Below, piece after piece: positions 47,050-58,659 of a stretch of 64,000 nucleotides of DNA. The stretch covers positions 24,298,720-24,362,719 of the forward strand of contig OY720346.1 of assembly GCA_963082975.1 (NCBI GenBank), in the 5' to 3' direction. The DNA comes from Labia minor (lineage: Eukaryota; Arthropoda; Insecta; Dermaptera; Spongiphoridae). Position numbers and translations under genes: made by a program. The first letter of the stretch is position 1; each line of letters opens with the position of its first letter. The notes beneath the pieces were generated by a model. The model was given only the letters and a program-made list of their open reading frames with translations, was not told the origin of the DNA and did no database searches.

Positions 47050-48990
47050 AGTGGGAATGTATACCCTAATTTAAAATATTTTTGAATATTAAAAAAAAAG
47101 AAATATATTACAAGCATTTATAAATATATATTTATATTTCCTCTTCGAATCCTTAAATGAATTAATAAATATCACAAGCCATTAATTGACCTAAAATTGT
47201 AATAATATAATATAAAATGCATAATTATTTTAAGAAGAAAGGGAAGCCACTCTTTGGGTGTTTGAAATGTTGAGGGAGTTGAGAATTTGATGATTATCTT
47301 TTAATAAAAGTAATTCATATAGTTTAAGTTATTAATATATTTTAATTATTTTATTTTACATTATTTACATAATGATTGATTCAGAATTTTATATGTGATG
47401 GCATCATATTTTTATATTTAGAAAAAAATCACTTTTTGTTTTCTCTAGTACTATTGTTCATATTTTGAATAGGGGGTCGAATAAACCTCAGTGTTTGGGA
47501 TTTATATTATTTATTAGATTTTTTATCTAAAAAATAAATCAAAATAAACGAATGTTGTAATTAAATATTTAATGTCAATTTCCGAAACCAAATATAAATC
47601 ATCATTACAAACAAATGAAAAAATTTAATTAAAATTTAAATAAAAATAAAATAGGAATAAGTAATAAATATAAACAATTTGAAAAAATCTAATTTATACA
47701 TAAAAATCTATTCACTGTTATAACTAACAACATATGTAAACATTAACTATTCTAAATTTGTTTAATTTGCAACAAATAATTATCTAAGGAATATATGTAT
47801 AATTTATTTAAAATTATTTTTCATTTTAATTTCCATTAAATTATAAACGTGGTTTATTTCTAAAAAGGTATTTTCCAGTTATATTTTAAATCAAGATTGA
47901 ATACATCTAAATAAATAAAGCAATCTTTAAAAGAATATCCCTCTCTTAATAAATAAAGATTTCAAAAGATAATTTATTAAAGAAATAAAGATATTGGTCA
48001 TGGACGTGCTTATGATTCAATAAGGAAATAATGCATCTAACCTTATATTATTTAGAAATTGTAATATTTTCCATATTAAATTCAATTGTAATAATTTATT
48101 GTAGCTTTGAATTAGCAAGACAGAACCTAGTTTTATTTATTTAAATGTTATAGTATTATAAATTATCAATTAATTTATTTGAATATTAATCAAATATAAT
48201 ATATCTTAGTAATATTATTTTCCATTAGAGGTTATAATATATCATAAAAATAGTATTTTTCAATTCTTCATCCTGTTCTTAATTATTTTTATATGATCAT
48301 TTAAACATATATATAAATGAGAATTATTTATTAATATTTATTACAAATACCAAAAAAGGTTAGTTTTTTAAATGTTCTTTGAAATTCATTAATAATTTTA
48401 AATTACAACAATTTGATTTTGAAATGTCCTTATAAATACATCTGAATCTATTCAAATAGTTATTTTTATTTTAATATAAAAAAATATTTATAATTCTCAA
48501 AAATTTCAATTAATTTATTTGAATATTAATCAAATATAATATATCTTTGTAATATATTAACAATATTAAAATTAATTAATCATTGTAAATTATCCTAACA
48601 AATGATAACAATAAATAATAAATTAAATATATTCAGTTATTTTTGGTATTGTACCAATTTTGTATTCTGATTATTTTTAAATATTCGATTTATTCTTTTT
48701 TATAGATGGTTTATGATAAAAATTATCAAATGAAGAGGAGTTGGATGAATGAAACATCATAATCAACGCCTACATTTGATGTAATAAAATTTTTTTCTCT
48801 TTTACCATCTGAATTTAATATCTTCTCATATAAGAATTTATTTACTTCTTTCATCGGTTCTACTTTTCAATTTGACTAAATAAACTAACAATTATAAAAT
48901 CTTACTAATCATTTGAAATTTTTTTTTTCCTTCAATTCGATTGTTTGACTGTTATCAAATTTGCACATTGAGACTCTGTTCGCAATGAAG
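47050..48990. other. AT-rich stretch with a short direct repeat
   Basis: AT-rich. 48166-48216 and 48505-48555 are 51-bp direct repeats (start TCAATTAATTTATTTGAATA) with one mismatch, 339 bp apart. No gene recognised. Confidence 0.5.
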
Positions 48991-48999
48991 AATGTCTAA

Positions 49000-49250
49000 T
49001 CATTGCAAATACTTTTGTTGGAGCACCGCCCATACATATGGACGATACGATGATCGCCTACGTTGGCAAGTCTACGCGTATCGTCTTCTTCACGGTTTTC
49101 CTTCTGTGTTAGCCAGTTCACTCGCACGTGTGTTTATTTAAAAAGTATTGGTCAAATTTTATTACCATTACTGATCGTGCTGAATGGGAACGTTACGCGT
49201 TATCACCTGAAACTAGCAGAACATCATGAATCAATCATAAGATAATTCTG
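49000..49250. other. GC-elevated unique island
   Basis: Balanced block 300 bp upstream of the tRNA (CGATGATCGCCTACGTTGGC at about 49048). A plus-strand frame (MASLRVSSSSRFSFCVSQF) and a minus-strand frame (VNWLTQKENREEDDTRRL) are both open across it, so the strand is undecided. The minus frame lacks an ATG and ends near 48995. Confidence 0.25.
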
Positions 49251-49547
49251 GCCCACTTTTAATCTTTAACTACATTCATTTATCTTATTTTGAATTAATG
49301 TATTCAGATATATAGTTATATATATATTCATAATTCTAAATTAATATATTATTAAATAGAATTGAAAAAGTAAGAGAAGAGTAATTATTTATTTATATCT
49401 TCACACATTTTAATATTTTTTCTATTATATGTTTAAATCTTATATTATTATATTTAAACCATGATAAAATATTTTACAATTTAATTAAATAAATTTAGAA
49501 GAAAGATGAGGAGTGGAAGAAATTAGGAGAGGCACATTCCAACAATT

Positions 49548-49620
49548 GCCCGGCTAGCTCAGTCGGTAGAGCATGAGACTCTTAATCTCAGGGTCGTGGG
49601 TTCGAGCCCCACGTTGGGCG
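49548..49620 (+). tRNA. tRNA-Lys (anticodon CTT)
   Basis: A complete 73-nt cloverleaf. The acceptor stem GCCCGGC pairs with GTTGGGC (two G-T pairs). The D arm is GCTC...GAGC, the anticodon stem TGAGA/TCTCA holds the loop CTCTTAA with anticodon CTT, and the T arm GTGGG/CCCAC holds loop TTCGAGC. The discriminator base is G. The A box (TAGCTCAGTCGG) and B box (GGTTCGAGCCC) match the Pol III consensus, and a T run follows. No intron; CCA is not encoded, as usual in eukaryotes. It looks functional. Confidence 0.97.
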
Positions 49621-49624
49621 GATA

Positions 49625-49631
49625 TTTTTTT
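49625..49631 (+). terminator. Pol III terminator of tRNA-Lys
   Basis: Seven consecutive T residues starting four bases after the tRNA 3' end, the normal RNA polymerase III stop signal. Confidence 0.85.
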
Positions 49632-49634
49632 CTT

Positions 49635-50455
49635 ATTCTAATTTCATCATAAATTTTCTTTAGATAATTATTAAAATTAAAATTAAAATTATCAATTTAG
49701 TTAATTATTAGTATAAAAATCTTACAATATTAACATCATCTTTACCACAAATTACAAATGAATATAAAAAAATACTCATACCACGTTATTTTAATTATTA
49801 ATTCGATTTAGGAAATAAACAAAAACAAATTTCTTGATGACGATCATATTAATTCTGATTTAATACACAAAAATGCCATAGAATAAATTTACAATATCTT
49901 GGCGATTAAAAACAAAGCATTTTATATATTTTTATTTTTTTTATTTTTTTGTATTACAACTACCAATGTGTATTGCTTTGCAATGTATAATAAGGAGAAA
50001 AACATTTTCTAACATGTGCATTTATTTATTACTGATGAAAGGAATTTACTCTCGTAAATTAAGCTCAAAAGATATATAAATGATCAATTAATATTTTCTA
50101 ATAATATAACAAAACACCTATTAATGAATATATTTCTTTATACATTTTTTTTTAAGTTTATAGTTTCTTTAATCAGATTATTTGAGTAGATTATAAATTA
50201 TTGTTAAGTAATTCATCGAGTTTTCATAGAAATATCTAAAACTTTAATCTTGGCTACTCCTTTCCTTTTATTTAAAATGTTAATGGTAAGAATATCTCTC
50301 ATTACTGTTTTAATAAATATATACCACTGGAATAGATTCATAAATCTTATTCTATCTACGATATGATATAGTTCCAGAAGTGTTCTTCTGGGCGGTATAA
50401 AATATAAATCAATTAATTTTTTTTTCCCTCCACTATAGGAATAATTAAATGGTTG
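49635..50455. other. AT-rich non-coding stretch
   Basis: No features recognised. Confidence 0.55.
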
Positions 50456-50459
50456 GAAA

Positions 50460-50875
50460 TGTCACGGACAATAGAGTAGATGCGTGATTTAGGCGCCCTG
50501 AAGCGCATACTTTATTATCAGGCCGGACAACATCCGGTAACGCGAGTTCTGCACGGCATGTAGTCTGATCTGGACCGCGCCCGCCATTAGGACATAATAA
50601 TTATATTATATACCACTAGAATCATAATTGTCCTGTGAGGACAAAAGACGGTGGGAGATCCTAGCAAGAAAAGAGGGGTGTTTCGGTTGTTGAAAAGGGC
50701 ATTGGGAAGGAAGGAAAGAAGGAAGGAAGGAACAAAATAAAAGCCGTTAAGTGCAACAGACCAGGTTGCTTGCAGGTCCAACGACATCAAGATCAGGATC
50801 AGAATACAATGGCCAACCTGCTGAAGGACTTGGCTAGACACCCTGAAACGACCAACTACCAACATTGCCATATAA
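50460..50875. other. GC-elevated island with GGAA microsatellite
   Basis: A 400-bp block of balanced to GC-rich sequence. On the minus strand an ATG at about 50588 in good context opens MAGAVQIRLHAVQNSRYRM and then LSGLIIKYALQGA and a stop (33 codons). A separate 94-codon minus-strand frame lies at 50587-50871. GGAAGGAAGG-type units occur at about 50706-50731. It could hold an exon or promoter; not identified. Confidence 0.28.
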
Positions 50876-50879
50876 ATTA

Positions 50880-51080
50880 GAAATTATTGAAATCAAATTT
50901 TCCTCTTCCACCAGAATAAAATCTCTATTTTTAAAAAAATTTATATTACATATAGGTATTATAGTTTTTGTAGAAAATAATAACATTATTAAATCAATTT
51001 GAATTAATTCATTATTATTTTAAAAAAATATTTTTTTTTTATAAATTATGAAAATTCATTAAATTTTTACTTATACCTAT
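50880..51080. other. AT-rich non-coding stretch
   Basis: No features recognised. Confidence 0.55.
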
Positions 51081-51086
51081 ATTTTA

Positions 51087-51120
51087 TTACCGACCGACGA
51101 TAGTAAGGGAGGTATTGTTT
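51087..51120 (+). repeat. Solitary left terminus of family A next to copy A3
   Basis: TTACCGACCGACGATAGTAA plus GGGAGGTATTGTTT, then 24 bp of unrelated sequence before the full copy A3 starts at 51145 in the same orientation. Tandem termini of this kind are known for rolling-circle elements. Confidence 0.85.
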
Positions 51121-51144
51121 TTTATAAGTTATATCTTTAATTTT

Positions 51145-51780
51145 TTACCGACCGATGATAGTAAGGGAGGTATTGTTTTCACACCAAATTTCACATGTGG
51201 AGATTTTTGCATATCTCCACGAATCATGCATTTTCTTAACAGAAAAAAGTATTTTTAGCATGATGTCTGTCCGTCCGTCCGTCCGTCTGTCCGTCAGTAT
51301 AGATGTGTACAGCCTGAACGGCTGAACGGATTTTGATGAAATTTGGTATATTTACTTAATGCATCAGTGGGATGAATTGATCAACTTTTGGTGCAAATCC
51401 GGAAACCGGAAGTGGTAGTATTAGCGATCGGCGATAGGACGGGATGGGTTATTTTCACACCAAAGGAGATTTTTTTACATATCACCACGAATGTATTGGT
51501 TTTATCCTCGGGAAAAATCATCTTCATTATGTTTTTCTTAATTTAAAATTATATGACGTCACCCAGCCCTTCATGACGTCACAGCCTCGGGTAACGCCGG
51601 GCAACGCCGGCTACTTCAGCTATATATTATAAAATAAAATTAAAAATATTTATGTTCTATCCATATCTGTTTTTTATTACATTAATAGATATATTAAAAT
51701 TATTTGAAATTGTTTCTGTAGCTGGAAATTAATTTATTTCAAACCGTCGGTCGGTTCGAACCTGGCCACAGGCCAACTTA
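51145..51780 (+). mobile_element. Family A (HINE-like) element, full copy A3
   Basis: Full copy of about 636 bp in plus orientation: left TTACCGACCGATGATAG, CACATGTGGAGAT block, GTCCGTCCGTCCGTCTGTCC microsatellite at 51266-51296, CCGGAAACCGGAAGTGG, two TGACGTCA sites, the CCGTCGGTCGGTTCG subterminal repeat, and terminal AACTTA. The hairpin is partly mutated (ACCTGGCCACAGG remains). It holds an extra GGGTAACGCCGGGCAACGCC block shared only with A6. The 62-codon frame inside is not a gene. Confidence 0.9.
51554..51581. promoter_or_regulatory. Paired CRE/ATF palindromes in A3
   Basis: TGACGTCA at 51554-51561 and 51574-51581, starts 20 bp apart. Confidence 0.5.
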
Positions 51781-51789
51781 TTTTTTAAG

Positions 51790-52800
51790 AATATTGATGT
51801 CTCATACAATTTCATTAATTGCAAAAGATTTATTTTATTAAATTTATTTAATGTTTAAAATATATATATATTTGTGAAATTATTTTAATTGATGAGGTTT
51901 GAACCATTGACTTAATTTACCGAAAAACAACCTCTATGATAAGCATAGATATTACATTTTTATTTAATTGAACTTTTTGAATAATGACCGTTATCTTAGT
52001 TAACAACTATGAAAAAATATAATAAATTCCTTTATTTTACATATGTAATAAAAATAATGGTTTATAGAAATTAATATATTATAACTTGCAGGTTATTTCA
52101 GGTCAGAAGCTTACAAACTAGGAATTGTTGTCTATTATGGTTTGAGATTAAATAATTTTAACATTATTTATGACAAGCTCATTTAGGATGCATATGGGGG
52201 TGGAAAGATCTTTCAATGAATGTGCTATTGTTCTATCGCAGAATCCGAGTTGTTCTTTGTTATTGTACTTGAATATATTCCTTATATAAAAACAAACCTA
52301 ATCTTCTTTTACTTGACCTGAAAGAAATGTATTCTTTCTGGAATAATGAGTATAGTATATATATTTATATATATATAATGTTAATGTCACTTAATTAGAA
52401 ATTATGAATATTTATTTAATTTTTATTTATATATTTATTTATCTATTTTTGTAAAAGAATTTACATTTTTATATATAATAATTTTAATTTATAGTTATAT
52501 GAATTAAAAATAAATATTATTTACTATATATATATATATGTGCCACTCAGAAGGCAAAGCGATCAATTCCACATATAAAAAAACTGAGAAAATGAAGCCC
52601 AAACTTCACAGTTTTTAGGAAATTCAGGGTTATTAATTACAGAAAAATGAATATTAAGATTATCAAGTTCATTATTCACTTCATATGTTGCAGATTACAT
52701 TACATTATATTATATTACATTACTTGAAAAATTTTAAAAATTGGAGTTAATAGGTTTGGCTTCTGAATGACACATATATATAATGTAAACGAGAATCACT
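51790..52800. other. AT-rich stretch
   Basis: A GAGGTTTGAACC B-box-like motif lies at about 51892. The rest is AT-rich without recognised genes or termini. Confidence 0.5.
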
Positions 52801-52805
52801 CTTTT

Positions 52806-53439
52806 TTACCGACCGACGATAGTAAGGGAGGTATTGTTTTCACACCAAATTTCACATGTGGAGATTTTTACATATCTCCACGAATCATGCATTTTCTAAA
52901 CAGAAAAAAATGTATTTTTAGCATGATGTCTGTCCGTCCGTCCGTCTGTTCGTCCGTATAGATGTGTACAGCCTGAACGGCTCAACGGATTTTGATGAAA
53001 TTTGGTATATTTACTTAATGCATCAGCAGGATGAATTGATCAACTTTTGGTGCAAATCCGGAAACCGGAAGTGGTAGTATTAGAGATCGACGATAGGAAG
53101 GAAAGGATTATTTTCACACCAAATTTCACATGAGGACATTTTTTACATATCACCACGAATCATGCACTTTGTATTGGTTTTATCCTTGAGAAAAATCATC
53201 TTTATTAGATTTTTCTTAATTTAAAATTATATGACGTCATCCAGCCATTCATGACGTCACAGCCTGGTCTTACATATATATTATAAATAAAATAAAATTA
53301 AAAATATAATATGTTATATCCATATCTGTTTTTTATTACATTAATAGATATATTAAAATTATTTGAAATTGTTTCTGTAGCTGGAAATTAATTTTTTTCA
53401 AACTGTCGGTCGGTTCGGACCTGGCCACAGGTCAACTTA
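52806..53439 (+). mobile_element. Family A (HINE-like) element, full copy A4
   Basis: Full plus-strand copy inserted after a run of six T. All modules are present, including an intact terminal hairpin (GACCTG-GCCA-CAGGTC at about 53419-53434) and ACCGACCGACG/CGGTCGGT subterminal inverted repeats. A 64-codon frame at its left end is a shadow. Confidence 0.92.
53232..53259. promoter_or_regulatory. Paired CRE/ATF palindromes in A4
   Basis: TGACGTCA at 53232-53239 and 53252-53259, starts 20 bp apart. Confidence 0.5.
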
Positions 53440-53444
53440 TTATT

Positions 53445-54785
53445 TATTTCTCTCAGTATAGTAAGTGTAGTAATAATAGGATAATAGAAATGATTCGAAG
53501 TGATGAATTAAAAAATATTTTAACTTTTTAGTTATTAGTTATTAATCTATATATAAAATAATTAAATTTCTATCTTCATTAAATGAACATTTGCTGAAAT
53601 TAATTATTTTTTTAATGGAATTCTATCATAATGTATTATTATTATTTTATACTTTATAAGAAACTAATAAATTAATAGGCATAAATAAATTATCATTATA
53701 TATTATTTAAATGTTCTATTTTCATAACTAGTAAGAATTTATGGACTCATTATTATTAAATGTTCAACTTCTATTAAAAAAAATATATTTAATATATTCG
53801 ACATTTAAATATTTTCATAATTAAATATTATAATACTTTTTATCCTTCGAATAAATTAATTTTAATTTATTATTAACTTATCAATTTCATTTATATAATG
53901 TAATAATATAATCGATAAGAAAATGACAAATCATTTTATCTTTTATTATTTTATTTAGAAATTTTTTTTTATTAATTAAGTATATATATATATTATATAA
54001 ATCGGATTCCTAATCACTTTATTTTTTATTTATAAATATAATATATATAAAAAATTTTTAAAATAGTTAATTTATAAAATTAGATTTCAATCATATAATA
54101 TATTAATCAAAAGGAAATAAATTTTTCTTTGAATCTGTTCGATTTCCTTCATTGGCCTTGTATAATTTGTCTAAAGCGGAAGATAAATGAATTTCTATAT
54201 GAAATTCATTAATCTTCAATAGATTTTTCAGAAGGGAAGGGGAAATGCCTCTATTGGGTTGGGCACATAATTCTATAAATTTTAGACCTACATGGTTTTT
54301 GTAAAGATTGCAAATATTAGCCTAATTGCCGCCCTTGACTTCCACATACAGATCAATTAATTTTTAATATGACTATTAGAAATATAATATTACAGATATG
54401 CTGAGCGAAAGAGAAAGAAACCTCTCCTTTCAAATCCGGCTTTCTAGGATTCATTAATTGAGTTATTAATTACTTTAGTTATATTTATGTCTGTATCTAT
54501 TGATCAAAAGTTGTTTATCTCAATCAGTTGATGCTTTTTTAAATATAAAATCGAAAATTTGCCTTGACATTCCAAGAAAATCAATTTTTATTCTGCCTAG
54601 AGGATCAAATTTGATGACATTTCAGGAATATTAATCTTTAACTCGATTTAGTGGAGAAATCATTTAGATAGAAAAGTTTTGTAATTTGAGAAGACATTTA
54701 AAAATTTATACTCAAATTCACGAATATGATCTTCAAATATTCGTGGAACGAGATACAACATTGTTATTTCTATAAATTAATATAT
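53445..54785. other. AT-rich stretch, no gene recognised
   Basis: AT-rich with modest GC rises near 54120-54180 and 54320-54360. No supported frame. Confidence 0.5.
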
Positions 54786-54796
54786 TATACTAAAAT

Positions 54797-55324
54797 CAGT
54801 GGCGTACCTAGATCTTTTGCCGCCCGGGGCGATCTCCAGTTTGCCGCCCTTTTTATTATAATTCAATCAAATAGTGGTTTTTATAAATTAATACACATAA
54901 ATAAATTATTAAGTTATTTAATCAATATTAATTAATACACAGAGTAAATTTTTTTACACATATTTGAATGCACTCGTAAACATATTTTTATAATATTTAC
55001 TCTTCTAGCTTTCATACTAGAAAAATCGTGTATAATGCTCCCAAAATTTATATTATTTGTAATTTCTTGTTCTATTGACAATATTGCAAGATTTTGTAGT
55101 CTTAATTGACTCATTGTAGACGAAGATAATTTTGCCGAACAAAATCTTAAAGATGCGTTTACGAATTCAACGAATTTTAATGAATACAATAAAATAAAAT
55201 TATTATCCTGTATATGATATGAATAAGTTGCTTTTTACAACTATAACTAAATATAAAAAGTGCCGCCCCAAGATAAGTGCCGCCCGGTGCGGACCGCACC
55301 CCCCCCCCCTTAGGTACGCCACTG
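54797..55324 (-). mobile_element. hAT transposon deletion derivative
   Basis: Termini CAGTGGCGTACCTAG and (inverted) CTTAGGTACGCCACTG are classic hAT ends. A perfect 8-bp target duplication ACTAAAAT lies at 54789-54796 and 55325-55332. Subterminal GCCGCCC motifs occur at both ends. The 528-bp element keeps only a C-terminal transposase fragment (54932-55189), so it is an internally deleted copy that would need a transposase in trans. Confidence 0.93.
54932..55189 (-). pseudogene. hAT transposase C-terminal remnant
   Basis: The minus-strand frame reads MSQLRLQNLAILSIEQEI, then NFGSIIHDFSSMKARR. This matches the C-terminal dimerisation region of animal hAT transposases (typical form: RL..LA.LSIE.E, then F..II..FA..KARR). 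The zinc-finger and catalytic parts are absent. It lies wholly inside the hAT element at 54797-55324. Confidence 0.8.
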
Positions 55325-55329
55325 ACTAA

Positions 55330-56740
55330 AATTACTTTTTATTACATAATTATTAATCGAAAATAAATAATATTCATAACAAGATAATTTAACTACATAT
55401 ATCATATACCTATAATAATCTATAATAATTTAAATTATTTAATAAATAGTAATTTTATATTAGATGTAATAATTTAATTCTATGAACCTCTTCTATTTTT
55501 AGTATATTTTACATTGTAAAAAATTATGAATGGAATTTTTTCCAATGATCACATTTAGAAATTTTTATTTTTTTATAAAATTTTAATCAATGATTAAATA
55601 TATCTTTAAATACAACTAAAAACTACCAATATAAGTATCTGCTATTTACTTATATTTGTAAATGTAGTATTATATCATTTTATTATATTAAAAGTTTACA
55701 ATGGTTAGACACAGTATAAAGCACTAAGATTATTAAGATAAATGACAATTTTAAGTTTATTTCTTTCATGTTATTATTAAGAGAGAATAATCTCTAAAAT
55801 AAATTTAAATTTCCTATTTTTGTCATTATTGTAATTAATTCAATACAAAAATTAAAACTATTATAATTGTTTCTGCTGTAGATATTTATAATGAACACGA
55901 ATTTTTTTTTTTTCACAAATTATTTCAATTTTCATAAAGTTAACTCTTATATATTGAATTGTAATAACAGTAAAAATTATTTTCATATATAGAAAAAAAT
56001 TTCCTTTATAGACAAGAGTAATAAATCATACAAACCCATTCTGAATATATATTTAAGTATTATAGACTTACAGACTTTATTAAATTAAAAAAAAAATGAA
56101 TAATTTATATTCTGATAAATAGTCAAGCATCCAATCAAGAAGGTTTTTTTTTTAAATATAAACAGCGAGTGAATAGTCTTTTTCTGTTTAGCTCGGTTGT
56201 CCCCTGTTTCGTTTGACTCCTCTTTTATTTCCCTCCTCACTCTTTCTATTCAAATTGTGGCCATTAGATATTAAATATGAACATGAAACACAATAAAACC
56301 TGTTAGGCCGTTAGCATCTTAAGCTGGTCCCCATAAACACTTTATTGCCCCAATGAATCAAGTTGGTTATTTTGAACATCGAGGGCTCGAAAAATGCAAC
56401 TTGTCCACAAAGGGGTCAAAATCTTGTCCTGATTCTGAAAGCATGGACCTTGATTTGATATTAAAACCAGCCATGGATCGTTAGTCATTTTAGGGCGGAA
56501 ATTATTTTGTTTTATCTATATATTTATCTTTATCATCATCTTTTCCATACATTGCAAATACACATTTATAACATTATATTTGATATTTATATTGTGATGA
56601 AGGCCAAAAATTGACTATTTTATTATAGTGATATTATTTAATTTAACAATTCTCTCATCTATAGGGGGTGCGAGATATCCAAGAGAAAATATTATGTAAA
56701 AAATTGATAAACTAACTGAAAGGAAAATACACATACACAT
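55330..56740. other. AT-rich stretch with a GC-elevated patch
   Basis: 56165-56480 is more balanced (TTAAGCTGGTCCCCATAAAC at about 56320) with no supported frame. It could be a conserved non-coding element. The rest is AT-rich. Confidence 0.4.
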
Positions 56741-56751
56741 ACACCCTCGTA

Positions 56752-57190
56752 TGTGTGAGGGTGGGCTGAAAAGTTTCCGACCTGTCCAAGAAAAACGATG
56801 TTTTTCAATTTTTTATTTTTGCTATATTTTTCAACATAATCTCCATCAACACTGATACATTTCTCATAACGGTGTTCTAATTAATTTAATTAATTAATAA
56901 ATTATTTATTTAATTAATTAAATTTGATTTAATTTAATTTAAGTCTCATCAACAGTTATGAATCGACGCAAAAATTTGTTTAGATTACGCCTACAGCGCC
57001 AAATTGTCGTTAGAAATGGTTTTTTTTGGTCTAACGTTAGGAAATGGGGCACCCACGTTGCACACAGCTTTCCATATTCAAATGGTTTTACAAAATATTT
57101 CGCACACGTTCAGCTGACATCGTACAGGTCTCATCTATGTTGAAAAATAAAGCAAAAAAAAAAATTTAAAAACATCACCCCACCCTCGTA
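56752..57190 (-). pseudogene. Internally deleted mariner transposon
   Basis: The ends are imperfect inverted repeats around GAGGGTGGGCTGA (left) and CGAGGGTGGGGTGA (right, inverted), next to TA. The minus strand holds three transposase pieces: an N-terminal helix-turn-helix scrap (MSAERVRNIL), the block LCATWVPHFLTLDQKK with FLRRFITVDET (first catalytic D), and the C-terminal LEHRYEKCISVDGDYVEK. The middle, with the other two catalytic D residues, is replaced by about 65 bp of TTAA-rich filler at 56878-56945. The first pieces are also in different frames. It cannot be active. Confidence 0.88.
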
Positions 57191-57194
57191 TATC

Positions 57195-58650
57195 TAAATT
57201 AAAACCAAGAAATTAAAATTAATTTAATGAATTTCTCAAAATTATATTATACAAAAATAGATATACTACATATTTCATATATATAGACATACGATACATA
57301 GATAGAAATTATTAATTTAATTTATAGATCAATTTTGTATTTCTCTATAAAGAGAACCTTCATATAAATATTATTATAATGTTACATTTGTGTAATTTAA
57401 AAAAATAATTATTTTCTCTTAATATAATTATACAATAATTTAATAATTATTTTGAGTATACTTGTTTATTTTAGAGAAACTATTAAAGCTAAAGTATTGA
57501 AATATGTACTGGTCACTGGATCCATAGCGTTTTCAGTCGGATAAATAATTTTTACAAACTAAAAGTTATTTCTTTATATTTTTATAGAGTTCGAGGAATT
57601 TAGTTACTAGGGCCAGGTACGTTTGAATTCCGTAGTGCCATTAATAAAATATATTTAATTCCTCATTAGTGTTTATAAAAAAACTAATTTTTGAAAAAAG
57701 TAGAATTGCTTATAAAAAAAATTTTAGTTTCAGTTAAAATTAATATAAAAACAGAATCCAAAATACTCAATATACATTATCGTTGTATACGTTTTATTGT
57801 AAGCAGAGGAAGAGAGGTGGCGCAATGAAAATTATGAATGAAAACTGTGATTCAACTAAAATTTATTAATTTGATGAATTTTTAGCATTTTTATTATCAA
57901 ATTTTTGAATTGGTTAGTGAACACAATAGCGACTATTTGATTTTATTTGTTATAATTAATGATTAATATATAAATATAAAAAAAAATATAAAACATTTAT
58001 TAATGATCTTTCTGAAAATATTGTTATTTTAAGAACATAGTATGTATTTGTTTCCTAAAGATTGAAAATAAATCAATTTTTAAATTATTACATAATATAA
58101 TTAACAGATTCATTATTAAAATTAATTACTTATAATATTTATATAAATTTGATTACCTTTGTTATCGGATGTTTTAAATACAAAGGATTATCAATTAATT
58201 TAGGGTTATGTTATATCACACTTGGACTAAATTGTTTCAAAACATTCAGTCATCGATATCCTTATGTATGAGGACTTATTTTTTATCTGCTACATTGCAG
58301 GCTGATAATAAAACTGTAATCGGTCTCCTATTAACATGGGTGGCCTGACCAATTTTCACTATCATTCAAATGAGTACCTGAAAAAGAGGCGTTACTTTTT
58401 ATAAATTAATATAACTTTAAATTATCATAATGTTAATTAAATAAATGATTAAGTGGTTTTACAATATCAACTCTTGATAAAAGTTTTTTTTACGATAATC
58501 GAATTCAATTAAAATCAAAAACCATAAAAAAAAACACAGCAACTCGAAGCTTATTTTATTATAAATTCCTTTGATGTGTTTTAAACGACATTTATGATTC
58601 CGATAAAACATTACCTGAAGAATTTTCAAAGTGTCCGGCTATTAATTAGA
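57195..58650. other. AT-rich stretch with a possible 29-nt microexon
   Basis: AT-rich. At 57588-57616 a 29-nt block (SSRNLVTRA in its only open frame) has a good acceptor (CTTTATATTTTTATAG) and a strong donor (CAG/GTACGT). Nothing else is supported. Confidence 0.35.
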
Positions 58651-58659
58651 TTTTTCTCG

